From: Hymenobacter lucidus
Lineage (GTDB): Bacteria; Bacteroidota; Bacteroidia; Cytophagales; Hymenobacteraceae
Length of the DNA stretch: 64,000 bases
Reading direction: 5' to 3'
NCBI RefSeq assembly: GCF_020447265.1
Contig: NZ_JAJADR010000011.1
Span: 41,928 to 105,927, forward strand
Shown: piece after piece, positions 17,973 through 27,035 of the stretch
Position numbering within the stretch: the stretch's first letter is position 1
Layout: every line of letters starts with the position of its first letter
Translations under genes and position numbers: made by a program
Notes under the pieces: model-generated
The model's database searches: none
Told to the model about the DNA's origin: nothing
The model's input: the letters and a program-made list of their open reading frames with translations, nothing else

Positions 17973-19712
17973 ATGCCTTTCCCAACCCGACTTTCTCTCG
18001 CCGGCCGCTGTGTAGCGCCGCTCTGTGTGCTGGGCACGGTGCTGACCGGCTGCCAGACGCGCCCCGCCACTACCGCTCCGGCCGCCACAGTGGCCGCACC
18101 CACCACCGAAGCCGCGCCGGTGGCCGCTACGGCCGAAAAGCATGAGGGCATCACGGCTTCCGGCCTGGGGCGCTACCTCGAGGCCGTTTCCGCCGACTAC
18201 ATGCTGGGCCGCAAGCCGTTTACGGTCGGGGAGGAGCGCATCACCAACTACCTGGCCGACCAGTTCCGCCACATCGGCCTGAAGCCCGGCCCCGACGGCA
18301 GCTACTTCCAGGCCGTGCCGCTGGTGGAAATAACCGGCACGCCCTCGGCTACCATGCAAATCAGGGGCAAAAGCCAGAATCTGAGCTTCGACTACAAAAC
18401 CGACTTCGTGGCCTTCACCCAGCGCGAGCAGGAGAAAGTGGCCGTAACCAATTCCCCGCTGGTGTTTGCCGGCTACGGCGTGGTGGCTCCCGAGTACGGC
18501 TGGGACGACTACGCGGGCCTCGACGTGAAGGGCAAAACCGTGGTAGTGCTAGTGAATGACCCCGGCAACGCGGGCAACGACACGACTTTCTTTAAGGGCA
18601 AGGCCATGACCTACTACGGCCGCTGGACCTACAAATACGAGGAAGCCGCCCGCCACGGCGCCACCGGCCTGCTCATCGTGCACGATACCAAACCCGCCGC
18701 TTACCCCTGGAGCGTGGTCCTGAGCGGGGCCATCAGCCCCAAGCTGCGCGCCCAGACCGCCAACAAAGGAGCCGACAAGTGCGCCCTGGAAGGCTGGCTG
18801 ACCATGGACGCGGCCAAAAAGCTCTTCACCGCCGCCGGCCAGAACTACGACCAACTCTACGCCGCGGCCAACAAAAAGGGCTTCAAGCCCCGGCAGCTCG
18901 GTGGCCTCACCCTCACAACTAGCATTCAGAACAAGCTGCGCCGCCAGACCAGCAAAAACGTGCTGGCCGTACTGCCCGGCACTACCCGCCCCGACGAATA
19001 TATCATCTACTCGGCCCACTGGGACCATTTCGGGGTGGGCAAGGCCATTGCCGGCGACTCCATCTACAACGGGGCCGTGGACGACGGCACGGGCCTGGCC
19101 GCGCTGCTCAGCATTGCCGAAGCCTTCCAGCAAAGCCCCCAGAAGCCGGCGCGCAGCATCGTGTTTCTGGCCGTAACCGGGGAGGAGCAGGGGTTGCTGG
19201 GCTCGGCCTACTACGCCCAGCACCCGCCGTATCCGCTGAACAAAACCGTGGCCGACCTGAACATGGACATGCTCTGGCCCTACGGCCCGATGAAGGACCT
19301 GACCGTTATCGGCTACGGGCAGTCGGAGCTGGAGGACTACGCCCAGGCCGCGGCCAAGGAGCAGGACCGCTACCTGCTGCCCGACCAGACGCCCGAAACC
19401 GGCATGTTCTACCGCTCCGACCACTTCAACTTCGCCCACGTGGGTGTGCCCTCGCTCTACGCCAGCGGCGGCTTCGAAAGCCGCACTGGCGGTAAGGAGG
19501 CTATTGCCCGGCAGCGCCAGAACTACACCACCAACATGTACCACAAGCCCGCCGACCAGCTCGACCCCAGCTGGGACCTGTCGGGCATTGCCCAGGACGC
19601 CCAGCTCTACTTCCGCGTGGGCCAGCAGCTGGCCGGCGAAACCACGTTCCCGAAGTGGCGCGAAGGCTCGGAGTTCAAGGGCGCGCGGGACAAGAGTATG
19701 GGCGGGAAGTAA
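17973..19712 (+). CDS. M28 family zinc aminopeptidase, lipoprotein
   Basis: The 579-residue protein is an exported metallopeptidase of family M28. It begins with a lipoprotein signal (lipobox LTGC near residue 27) and a Thr/Ala-rich linker. A PA domain (about 150-330, FAGYGVVAPEYGWDDYAG) precedes the catalytic domain with motifs YSAHWDHFGVG (His/Asp metal ligands), DDGTGLAALL, TGEEQGLLGS (catalytic Glu and ligand Glu) and SDHFNFAHVGVP (last His ligand). It likely releases N-terminal amino acids from peptides at the cell envelope. The ATG at 17973 is chosen over 17943 since it places the signal peptide at the terminus. Confidence 0.92.
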   Translation: MPFPTRLSLAGRCVAPLCVLGTVLTGCQTRPATTAPAATVAAPTTEAAPVAATAEKHEGITASGLGRYLEAVSADYMLGRKPFTVGEERITNYLADQFRHIGLKPGPDGSYFQAVPLVEITGTPSATMQIRGKSQNLSFDYKTDFVAFTQREQEKVAVTNSPLVFAGYGVVAPEYGWDDYAGLDVKGKTVVVLVNDPGNAGNDTTFFKGKAMTYYGRWTYKYEEAARHGATGLLIVHDTKPAAYPWSVVLSGAISPKLRAQTANKGADKCALEGWLTMDAAKKLFTAAGQNYDQLYAAANKKGFKPRQLGGLTLTTSIQNKLRRQTSKNVLAVLPGTTRPDEYIIYSAHWDHFGVGKAIAGDSIYNGAVDDGTGLAALLSIAEAFQQSPQKPARSIVFLAVTGEEQGLLGSAYYAQHPPYPLNKTVADLNMDMLWPYGPMKDLTVIGYGQSELEDYAQAAAKEQDRYLLPDQTPETGMFYRSDHFNFAHVGVPSLYASGGFESRTGGKEAIARQRQNYTTNMYHKPADQLDPSWDLSGIAQDAQLYFRVGQQLAGETTFPKWREGSEFKGARDKSMGGK

Positions 19713-19792
19713 TGGGCTAGCAGCAGGTTTCGCGAGTTGAAACAGGCCTCAGACAAGCGAATAGGGTATTAACCAAGCAATCCTAATCACAC

Positions 19793-20350
19793 ATGGCAAC
19801 CGAGAACGAAGAGCCCGAGGAAGATTGCCTCGACGAAGAAGAGCTGGACGCGCTGGAGCTCAAGCTGGTGCTGGAGTGGCTGCAAACTGTGCCCACCTCC
19901 GAATGGCACGTGCTGGCCCACGAGTGGAATTACGACAATTCCAAAGACGTGCTGCACTGGCTCGTGGACAACCCGCGCACCGAAAAAGCCACCGCCCTGA
20001 TGATCTACTGGATGTCCGGGGCCCGCTTTCATAAGCAGTACGGCTCGGCTGAAGAGGCCCGCGCCGTGGCCAGCTACCTGGGCGGCAAGTGGGAGTTTAT
20101 CCACGAACTAGAAGCCCGGTACCTGGCCGGCTTCTACACGGCCGGTACCGTCGGCTTCGACCCCCGGCACGACGGTTTCTCCGGCCCCAACGGCTACGAC
20201 TGGACCCAGGATTACCGGGAGTATCCGCCGAAGTCGCCGCTGCCGGCCGAGATGGAGCAGGCCGTGCCGGGCATTCAGCCCCAGAGCGACGTGGTGTACA
20301 TCGAAGGCATTCCCGAGCACATTTGGGAGCAGCTGGAGAAGTACTTCTAG
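19793..20350 (+). CDS. DUF4274-like protein
   Basis: The 185-residue acidic protein carries a DUF4274-like core: EWHVLAHEWNYDNSKDVL followed by HWLVDNP and ATALMIYWMSG (about residues 35-83). The N-terminus is very acidic (ATENEEPEEDCLDEEE). There is no signal peptide, so it is probably cytosolic. DUF4274 has no known function and is often found near polymorphic-toxin immunity genes in other genomes, but no toxin neighbour is visible here. The C-terminal half (GFDPRHDGFSGPNGYDW onward) is unfamiliar. Confidence 0.7.
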   Translation: MATENEEPEEDCLDEEELDALELKLVLEWLQTVPTSEWHVLAHEWNYDNSKDVLHWLVDNPRTEKATALMIYWMSGARFHKQYGSAEEARAVASYLGGKWEFIHELEARYLAGFYTAGTVGFDPRHDGFSGPNGYDWTQDYREYPPKSPLPAEMEQAVPGIQPQSDVVYIEGIPEHIWEQLEKYF

Positions 20351-20738
20351 CTCTGGCGCCTGCATCGTTCCGGCCCGCACCGCCGCGCTCTTTCTGGTAA
20401 AGGGCGCGGTGTGCTTACGGAGCAGTCCGGTATCGTTGGACTGTTTTTCAGGAGCAGCTACTTCCTACACTATCTGCGACTTAGCCTTGGCAACGTTCCC
20501 GGCAACGTTTGCAGTGATTTATATAGGGATTCAAGGATTTGGTGTGGCGGTAATGGCGTACGTTGATGGCATATTTCACATGTAGTTGGATGTAAGGTGG
20601 ATACTACGGTGCTGCATGTCCGGCCGGACGGCCTCGTGGTAGCTGCCCTTGCTGCCAACTCTTGGGAAATACCTATTGCGCCGCTCTGAGTACCCGTCGC
20701 GGCTGTGGCGGGCTTTCTACCATCCACCAAAATTCCCC
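20351..20738. other. Intergenic region with a terminator-like hairpin
   Basis: An imperfect hairpin near 20376-20414 (CACCGCCGCGCTCTTT with AAAGGGCGCGGTG) is a likely terminator of the DUF4274-like gene. The rest, about 320 bases up to the pectate lyase gene, shows no convincing frame; the 86-residue minus-strand frame at 20470-20730 has no protein-like features. Confidence 0.5.
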
Positions 20739-21845
20739 ATGAAAACCAACTCTTTCCTGGCGTCCGCGCTATTGTCGTTTGCTGGCCTGCTGGCCGGCTG
20801 CGAAACCAACAACCCCGTAGCCCCGGCCACGCCCGCCGCTACTGCTTCCTCCGCCGACGTGGAAGCCACCTGCACAGCCAAAGGCTGGGCCGCCCAGAAC
20901 GGTGGCACCAACGGCGGCGGCACCGCCACGCCCACCATCGTTACTACCTACGACCAACTCAAGGCCGCCATTACCAACGCCACGGTGAAGGTGGTGCAGG
21001 TCAACGGCACGATTACTATTCCCTCCGGCGGCCGGATTTCCTTCCAGGACCAGACCGGCAAAACCATCTTCGGCTCGGCCGGGGCCAAGCTTGTGTCGGC
21101 CGACCAGACCCAGGCTGGCTCGGGCATCATCTACGTGAAGCGCTGCACCAACATCGTGATTCGCAACCTGGTGTTTGAAGGGCCGGGCGCGTACGACGTC
21201 GACGGCTGGGACAATGCCACTGTGGATGCCTGTACCCGCGTCTGGATTGACCACTGCGAGTTCCGCGACGGGGTGGATGGCAACCTCGACTTCAAGAATA
21301 CGGCCGACTTCATCACCGTGTCCTGGACCAAGTTTGCCTACCTCAAGTCGCCCCGGCCCGACGGCCCCGGTGGCTCCGATGACCACCGCTTCTCCAACCT
21401 GATTGGCTCGTCCGACACCTCTACCGGCGACCGGGGCAAGCTCAGCATCACCTTTGCCCGCTGCTGGTGGGCCCAGGGCTGCGTGGCCCGCATGCCGCGG
21501 GTGCGCTTTGGCAAGGTCCACGTCGTCAACAACCTATTTGGCAGCTCGGTGAGCACCTCGGGGGTAATGGCCGGCTTCGAGGCCAACCTGCTCATTCAGA
21601 ACAACGTGTTTGAGAACATGAACCGGCCCATCGACCTGATGGCTAACAACTCGACGGCGGTGCAGGCCACCGGCAACATCTTCACCAACACGACCGGTAA
21701 CACCGCCGGCAACGGCAAAACCGCCTTCACGCCGCCCTACACGCTCTCGACGCTGGCCGCTTCGAGCGTAAAGGCCGCCGTAACGGCTTCGAATGGTGCC
21801 GGCGCTACCGTGGGCGGCAACACCTGCGTCAACAGCAACATCTAG
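20739..21845 (+). CDS. Pectate lyase (polysaccharide lyase family 1), lipoprotein
   Basis: The 368-residue protein starts with a lipoprotein signal (lipobox LAGC near residue 22). It then shows the parallel beta-helix of PL1 pectate lyases: IFGSAGAKLVSADQTQ, IVIRNLVFEGPG, the catalytic/calcium region VWIDHCEFRDGVDGNLDFK (Asp ligands), TVSWTKF, and DDHRFSNLIGS followed by ARMPRVRFGKVHVVNNLF, where the Arg acts as the base. It cleaves polygalacturonate by beta-elimination, outside the cytoplasm. The ATG at 20739 places the signal at the terminus. No other pectin-degrading genes are adjacent. Confidence 0.9.
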   Translation: MKTNSFLASALLSFAGLLAGCETNNPVAPATPAATASSADVEATCTAKGWAAQNGGTNGGGTATPTIVTTYDQLKAAITNATVKVVQVNGTITIPSGGRISFQDQTGKTIFGSAGAKLVSADQTQAGSGIIYVKRCTNIVIRNLVFEGPGAYDVDGWDNATVDACTRVWIDHCEFRDGVDGNLDFKNTADFITVSWTKFAYLKSPRPDGPGGSDDHRFSNLIGSSDTSTGDRGKLSITFARCWWAQGCVARMPRVRFGKVHVVNNLFGSSVSTSGVMAGFEANLLIQNNVFENMNRPIDLMANNSTAVQATGNIFTNTTGNTAGNGKTAFTPPYTLSTLAASSVKAAVTASNGAGATVGGNTCVNSNI

Positions 21846-21902
21846 CCGTTGGCATAACCTCCCACCGCTTCGGCCGCCGCCTGGTGGCTGCCGTTGCAAA
21901 AG

Positions 21903-21940
21903 CTCGGGCCGTCTGCGAAGATCTTCGCGGGCGGCCCGAG
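21903..21940 (+). terminator. Hairpin terminator after pectate lyase gene
   Basis: CTCGGGCCG and CTGCGAAGAT pair with ATCTTCGCG and GGCGGCCCGAG in a long stem about 57 bases after the stop. No strong U-tract follows. Confidence 0.6.
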
Positions 21941-22045
21941 TCGTTGTAGTGGGTTGGTGGTAACCATCTTGGCCGACTTGGCTGTTGGGCGCTTTTCTGC
22001 ACCTTGCGGCGCGAGGGCCGTGCCAGCCGCTTATATAGTCACCGA

Positions 22046-22053
22046 TACCTTTG
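22046..22053 (+). promoter_or_regulatory. TAnnTTTG -7 element, possibly leaderless start
   Basis: TACCTTTG matches the Bacteroidota -7 element exactly and ends only four bases before the ATG at 22058. Transcription from it would start at or near the start codon. Confidence 0.5.
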
Positions 22054-22057
22054 TGTA

Positions 22058-23518
22058 ATGAGATTATCAGTAGAACTACGCGTAAGCCTGCTGCTGCTTT
22101 TGCCGCTGCCCGCGCTGGCAGCCAAGCCCGTCGACTACCTGGAAAAGTGCTGGCAGCAGCAGGGCCAGCCGCTGCAGGGCCGCTACGCCGCCTTTTCCTA
22201 CCAAGAACAAACCCAGGAGCTGGAGCACAGCCAGTATCCGTGGCAAGCTACGCCCTACAGTAAGAAGGGCACAGCCTGGCTGAGCGGTCAACGCTTTCTG
22301 CGTCAGGATACGCTCACCCAAGGTGCCAAAACCTACTATTCCCAAACGCAGGTCGGGGCGGAGGAGGTGCTGTTCGTGGATTACGGGGAGAAAACCCTGG
22401 CCCCGGCTACGCCCGAGCAGCTGGCCGCTCAGCTCGTGAATTCGGCCCGCTACTCGCCGGTGCTGCTACTAGGCTACCTGCGCGAGCACCCGGCCCCGGC
22501 CGCCGCTCCGGCTCCCGCGGGCCTGGCGGCCTACCGCGCCCAACTGCCCAATGCCCAGGTTACGGTCTTCATCCGCAAGACCGATAAGCTGGTGGAGCGC
22601 ATCACGGTGCTAAGCCACGATGAGCTGTTTGGCGACGTGCAAACCACCTTTGCCTACCAGAATTACACCCGCCAGGGCGCATTGCACTACGCCGGCACGG
22701 TGGCCGTAGCCAGAATCAACGGCAAGGTGCGCGACACGGTACAGGTGCGGGCGGTGCGCCTGGTGCCCGATGCCCCGGCGCTGCTGACTAAGCCGGTAGG
22801 GTACCGGGTGGCCGCCGTGCCGCCGGTGGTGCCGGTAAGCAGCGTGGAGCATTTCCGGCCCAACCTGCACCTGCTCAACCTGCCGCACACCGACGACCGG
22901 GTGCTTATCGTGGAGTTTCGGGATTTTCTGGTAGTAGCCGAAGCACCGCTGACTAGTGAGAACGGGGAACTCATCATCCGGGAAGCCCGCCGCATTGCCC
23001 CGGCCAAGCCCATCAAATACTTCGTGGCCGGCCACTACCACCCGCACTACCTGGGCGGGGTGCGGGCCTTCGTGCGGCAGGGCGCCACCATTCTCTGCGG
23101 CCCCGGCACAGCCGACTATGTGCGCTACCTGGCCACGGCCCCGCGCACCCTGCAGCCCGACAGCCTGCACCAGCAACCCCGGGCCCTGCAGGTAGAGGAG
23201 GTAGCGACCAGCAAGACCATCACCGACGGGCAGTTCAGCATGCAGATTCACTGCATCGGCCCGCAGTCGGCCCACACCAACGACTACCTGGTGTACTACT
23301 TCCCCACGGAAAAGCTGCTCTTCGAGGATGATTTGGTGTGGATCAAGCGGGAAGGCCCAGCCAAGAAGCCCAGCGCCCGGCAAGCGGGCCTCTATCAGGC
23401 CGTAAAAGCCCGCCAGCTGGACGTGCAAACCGTAGTGCAGTCGTGGCCCGTGGCCGACTACGGCGTCAAAACCATCATTCCCTTCGCCGACATCGAGCAG
23501 ACTATGCAGGTAAAGTAG
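22058..23518 (+). CDS. Secreted metallo-beta-lactamase-fold hydrolase
   Basis: The 486-residue protein has a signal peptide (SLLLLLPLPALA) and a C-terminal metallo-beta-lactamase-like domain from about 265. The zinc motif appears as GHYHPHYLGG (His326, His328, His330), a variant of HxHxDH in which the usual Asp is absent. Later candidate ligands are HCIGPQSAHTND and FEDDLVW. The N-terminal 250 residues are beta-rich and unlike known hydrolases. The substrate cannot be predicted. The loss of the motif's Asp suggests altered metal binding. The ATG at 22058 is chosen over 22004. Confidence 0.75.
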   Translation: MRLSVELRVSLLLLLPLPALAAKPVDYLEKCWQQQGQPLQGRYAAFSYQEQTQELEHSQYPWQATPYSKKGTAWLSGQRFLRQDTLTQGAKTYYSQTQVGAEEVLFVDYGEKTLAPATPEQLAAQLVNSARYSPVLLLGYLREHPAPAAAPAPAGLAAYRAQLPNAQVTVFIRKTDKLVERITVLSHDELFGDVQTTFAYQNYTRQGALHYAGTVAVARINGKVRDTVQVRAVRLVPDAPALLTKPVGYRVAAVPPVVPVSSVEHFRPNLHLLNLPHTDDRVLIVEFRDFLVVAEAPLTSENGELIIREARRIAPAKPIKYFVAGHYHPHYLGGVRAFVRQGATILCGPGTADYVRYLATAPRTLQPDSLHQQPRALQVEEVATSKTITDGQFSMQIHCIGPQSAHTNDYLVYYFPTEKLLFEDDLVWIKREGPAKKPSARQAGLYQAVKARQLDVQTVVQSWPVADYGVKTIIPFADIEQTMQVK

Positions 23519-23560
23519 CCGGCCGTATTCGCCGGGGCATAGCGTTACTTCTGCCCGAAC

Positions 23561-23765
23561 CCCCGAACCTTCTTGCCAAACCCTACCACCTTCTTGCCGA
23601 ACCCTGGTGAAGAAGGTAGTAGGGTTCCGACCTTCTTCGTCAACCCTGTCACCTTCTTCGCTAACCCTCGCCAGGAAGGTTGGAAGGTTTACGAAGAAGG
23701 TCAGAACTTAGGTGAAGAAGGTCGGAACCCGGGGAAAGAAGATGGCAACCCTCGCCGGGAAGGTG
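23561..23765. repeat. Degenerate ACCTTCTTCG repeats in both orientations
   Basis: The ten-base core ACCTTCTTSS occurs four times on plus (near 23567, 23588, 23630, 23651) and three times in inverted form (23608, 23692, 23713), usually flanked by AACCC or GGGTT with about 21-base spacing. The stretch is pyrimidine-skewed on the left and purine-skewed on the right, so it can fold on itself. The plus frame across it reads repetitive Asn-Pro/Glu-Gly peptides and is not a convincing protein. Confidence 0.7.
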
Positions 23766-23903
23766 GGCGCCATTGGCGGGGGCTGGCAGCAATAATATTT
23801 ATGCCTCTATATAGTGCTTACGCAGTTGATATTCTACATCTTATTGCGCTGTTCGACCCCGACGGCGAATAGTATTCTTATCCACTTTTTATCTTCTTTT
23901 ATA

Positions 23904-24278
23904 ATGGCGTACAAACTGCGCGAATCTGAATCCATTACCAAGGCCCAACAGCGCCTCAACGGCCTGAACGCTATTGACCCCTCCGGCAAGCTGGATCTGG
24001 GCAATGGCTTCGGCATCGAAACCTACAAGGCCGAAGTTGCGGCCGCGGAAGCTCACCTGAAAGCCTACAATGATGCCCTGAAGGCGGTAGGCGGTCTGAA
24101 AATCGCCGTGGACACGGCCGAAAGAAAGCTCGACAAGTTCTCCTCCGGCATGCTGACGGCCGTGGGGCTGAAGTTTACCAAGAACAGCACCGAGTATGAG
24201 CAGGCCGGGGGCGTGCGCGAAAGTGAGCGGGCTAAGCGCACCGCCAAGGGCCGTGCCACGCCCAAGCCCAAGGCGTAA
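23904..24278 (+). CDS. Conserved-looking hypothetical protein with basic tail
   Basis: The 124-residue protein starts at 23904 with AYKLRESESITKAQQRLNGL and continues with helical sequence (AAAEAHLKAYNDALKAVGG, DTAERKLDKFSSGMLTAVG), ending in a Lys/Arg/Pro-rich tail (KRTAKGRATPKPKA). There is no signal peptide. The basic, Pro/Lys-rich tail resembles that of the small AT-hook protein at 7950, so nucleic-acid binding is possible but unproven. A hairpin follows the stop. Confidence 0.65.
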   Translation: MAYKLRESESITKAQQRLNGLNAIDPSGKLDLGNGFGIETYKAEVAAAEAHLKAYNDALKAVGGLKIAVDTAERKLDKFSSGMLTAVGLKFTKNSTEYEQAGGVRESERAKRTAKGRATPKPKA

Positions 24279-24296
24279 CCCAGTCGCCTTATACGG

Positions 24297-24335
24297 CAAC
24301 AGCCGCGCTCTTCACGGGGAAGGGCGCGGCTGTTT
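24297..24335. terminator. Hairpin terminator between convergent genes
   Basis: AACAGCCGCGC (about 24298-24308) pairs with GCGCGGCTGTT (24324-24334), between the plus-strand gene at 23904 and the Pnkp gene ending at 24362. The U-tract is weak. Confidence 0.6.
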
Positions 24336-24361
24336 GCGTTGGTAGGGCGCTCAGGTACTGT

Positions 24362-27007
24362 CTACAGGCGCGGGTCGACGGCTTCACTTTCCAGGGCCAG
24401 CACCCCGAACACGCACTGATGCACCTCGCGCAGCGGGGCCCCGGCCACGAAGCGTTCCAGACCTTCCACCCCGAGGGCGAATTCGCGCAGAGCTAAGTTG
24501 CGCTTGCTCTTTACGTTCCGCTCGCGCAGCCGCTCCAGGTTGCCGGGCAGCAGGTAGTCGGGCCCGTAGATGATGCGCAGGTACTCGCGGCCCCGGCACT
24601 TGAGGGCGGGCTGTACCAGGTTCTGCCGGCCCCCGGGAATGAAGTCGTAGGGCTTCACCACCATGCCTTCCCCGCCGGCCGCCGTCAAATCAAGCCACCA
24701 CTGGGTGGCCGCTTCCACGTCGGCAATATCCTGCAGGTGCACTACGCGGTAGGGCGTGGCCCGCAGCAGGCCTTCATCGGCCCGGCTCAGGGCGCGCAGG
24801 GTTTCCATGTGCCAGGCGTGGTCTTTGTCGAAGTAGGTACGGCCCTCGGTGGCCAGCAGGTGAAACGGCGCCAGCCGCAGGTCGTCGATACTTTCCACCG
24901 GCCAGCAGTAGCGGCGGTAGGCTTCGGCATAGTGCGCCGCGGCACTCTGCCGGGCCGTGGTGCGGGCCAGCAGCGCCTCCACGCCATCGAGGCCCCGGCC
25001 CGCGGCCTGGCTCAGCACGGCCGCCGCTTCGGGCAGCGCGGCGGTAGCCGCAGCCGCCACGGCGGCATACTGGTTCTTGATCAGCTCCTGGGCCTTGGCC
25101 GACCACGGCAGCAGCTCGGCGTCGAGGCAGAGCCAGTCGGTGTGGTGCTGGTCCCAGAAGCCGGCGGTGGTCAGGGCCTGCTGCAGCCGGGCGAGGAAGG
25201 CTGTTTCCAGCTGTGGGTCGTTGAAGAAGTTGCGGCCGGTGCGGGTGTACACCTTGCCCGGGCCTTCGCCCACCACGCCAAAGCGGCGGCGGGCGGCATC
25301 CTCATTCTGGGCCAGCACCACTACCACGCGGCTGCCCATGTGCTTTTCCTCGCACACCACCCGCTCCAGGCCCTGGCGGCGGAAGTAGTCGAAAGCCTCG
25401 GCCGGATGCTCCAGCAGGTCGGGCAGGGCCGAGGTTTCCGACGGGCTCATGGTGGGCGGCAAGTACAGCAGCCACTTCGGGTTCAGGGCAAAGCGCGACA
25501 TAACCTCCAGGGCCGCCGTGGCGTTTTCCTCCCGAATGGTAACCGAGGGCAGCAGGCGCGTTTTGATGATCTGCTTGCCCATCACGTCCCGGATATCGAG
25601 CAGCTCGTCGTGCTGCTGCTGGGCGGTGAGGCCGTTCGTTGTTAGTTGCTCGTTGTTGGTTGTTAGGTCGTTCTTGTCACTAACAACGGACAACTGAGAA
25701 CTAACAACTAATGGGCGCACCGGCTCGCAGTACACCTCGGCGGCGGGCACGCTCACCAGTTCCCGCTCGGGGTAGCGCAGGGCTGTGAGCTGGCCCCCAA
25801 ATACGCAGCCCGTGTCGATGTCGATAGTGTTGTTGAGCCACTCGGCGTGGGGCACGGGCGTGTGGCCGTACACTACCATGGCCCGGCCCCGGTACTCCAG
25901 GGCCCAGTTGTAGCGCACCGGCAGGCCAAACTCGTCGATTTCACCGGTCGTTTCACCAAACAAGGCAAAAGCCCGCACCGCGCCCGAGCCCCGGCCCTGC
26001 ATATCTTCGCGCAGCCCCGCGTGGGCCACCACCAGCTTGCCTCCGTCGAGCACGTAGTGGCTGATGAGCGAGTCGAGAAACTGCCGCACCTGATTCTTAA
26101 ACGTGTCCGACTCCAGGGCGAGCTGAGCCACGGTGGCGGCAAAGCCGTGCTGCTCGTTTACCTGCTTGCCGCCCAGGTAGCGCAGCAGCTTGATGTCGTG
26201 GTTGCCGGGCACGCACAACGCCTGCCCGTTCTGCACCATGCTCATCACCAGGCGCAGCACCTGGGGCGAGGCCGGGCCCCGGTCGACCAGGTCGCCCAGA
26301 AACAGGGCGCGGCGGCCGGCCGGGGCCGTTACCCGCACGCCCAGGTCGCGGGCATCCTGCGCGGGTTCCGTTGCGACGGTGTAGCCCAGCGTAGCGAGCA
26401 GCTGCAGCAGCTCGTGGTAGCAGCCGTGTACGTCGCCGATGATGTCGAAGGGGCCGGTTTCGGCTTTGCGGTTGTTGTGGAGCGGGTCGCGCACGATGGC
26501 CTGCACCGCCTCGATTTCCTCGGGGCCGTGCAGGTGGTAGATGTGGCGGAAACCTTCGGCCTTGAGCGTTTTGAGGCTGCGGCGCAGCTGCTGGCGCTGC
26601 TGGGGCACCACGTGGCGGCCCATGTGCTGCCGCTCAGCCCGGTTGCGGTTGCGGTCCTCGGCCAGGCGGTCGGGCACGTCGAGGATGATGGCGGCGGGCA
26701 GCGCGTGGTAGTCGCGGGCCAGCTGCACGAGGGTCTTGCGGGCCTCGGGCTGCACGTTGGTGGCATCAATTACGGTGAGCAAACCCCGCTTGAGCCGCAC
26801 GCCCACCAGGTAATGCAGCAGGGCAAAGGCGTCGGGCGTGGCCGACTGGTCGTTTTCATCATCGGCCACCAACGCCCGGCACTGATCTGACGACACGATT
26901 TCGGTGGAGTTGAACAGACGGCGCGCAAAGGTGCTTTTGCCCGCCCCGGAAGTGCCGATGAGCAGCACCAGGGAGAGTTCGGGAAGCTTGAGGGTAATGT
27001 GGGGCAT
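24362..27007 (-). CDS. pnkp: Polynucleotide kinase-phosphatase-ligase (bacterial Pnkp)
   Basis: The 881-residue protein has the three domains of bacterial Pnkp, which heals and seals broken RNA. The kinase has a P-loop GTSGAGKS (18-25) and the DVPDRLAEDRNRNR region. The calcineurin-like phosphatase has GDVHG (Asp192, His194), GDLVDRG, GNHD and later VVYGHTP. The C-terminal ligase-like adenylyltransferase has CEEKHMGSR with the nucleotide-acceptor Lys555 and later EGMVVKPYDF. Pnkp requires Hen1 for efficient ligation in characterised systems; a hen1 gene lies 7 kb away at 34014. The linker at about residues 432-459 is encoded by an interspersed AACAACT-type repeat. It is divergent from a HAD-like gene with only 28 bases between starts. 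Confidence 0.93.
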   Translation of the reverse strand: MPHITLKLPELSLVLLIGTSGAGKSTFARRLFNSTEIVSSDQCRALVADDENDQSATPDAFALLHYLVGVRLKRGLLTVIDATNVQPEARKTLVQLARDYHALPAAIILDVPDRLAEDRNRNRAERQHMGRHVVPQQRQQLRRSLKTLKAEGFRHIYHLHGPEEIEAVQAIVRDPLHNNRKAETGPFDIIGDVHGCYHELLQLLATLGYTVATEPAQDARDLGVRVTAPAGRRALFLGDLVDRGPASPQVLRLVMSMVQNGQALCVPGNHDIKLLRYLGGKQVNEQHGFAATVAQLALESDTFKNQVRQFLDSLISHYVLDGGKLVVAHAGLREDMQGRGSGAVRAFALFGETTGEIDEFGLPVRYNWALEYRGRAMVVYGHTPVPHAEWLNNTIDIDTGCVFGGQLTALRYPERELVSVPAAEVYCEPVRPLVVSSQLSVVSDKNDLTTNNEQLTTNGLTAQQQHDELLDIRDVMGKQIIKTRLLPSVTIREENATAALEVMSRFALNPKWLLYLPPTMSPSETSALPDLLEHPAEAFDYFRRQGLERVVCEEKHMGSRVVVVLAQNEDAARRRFGVVGEGPGKVYTRTGRNFFNDPQLETAFLARLQQALTTAGFWDQHHTDWLCLDAELLPWSAKAQELIKNQYAAVAAAATAALPEAAAVLSQAAGRGLDGVEALLARTTARQSAAAHYAEAYRRYCWPVESIDDLRLAPFHLLATEGRTYFDKDHAWHMETLRALSRADEGLLRATPYRVVHLQDIADVEAATQWWLDLTAAGGEGMVVKPYDFIPGGRQNLVQPALKCRGREYLRIIYGPDYLLPGNLERLRERNVKSKRNLALREFALGVEGLERFVAGAPLREVHQCVFGVLALESEAVDPRL
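25635..25712. repeat. Palindromic AACAACT-type repeat inside the Pnkp gene
   Basis: Short units such as GTTGTTAGTTG on the left and CTAACAACTAA-like units on the right form an imperfect long inverted repeat. It stays in frame and adds about 27 residues (VVSSQLSVVSDKNDL then TTNNEQLTTNG) between the phosphatase and ligase domains. Related units stand alone at 52861-52893. Confidence 0.8.
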
Positions 27008-27035
27008 GGGAAGCGAGAAAAGGTAATTTCGCCAA

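Noticed and set aside
23561..23765. CRISPR array candidate
   Set aside because: Repeats are only about ten bases, occur in both orientations and are separated by degenerate, non-unique spacers; no cas genes are near.
23573..23872. 99-residue frame over the ACCTTCTTCG repeats
   Set aside because: It is a translation of repeated DNA (Asn-Pro/Glu-Gly peptides) with a skewed composition; treated as a repeat region.
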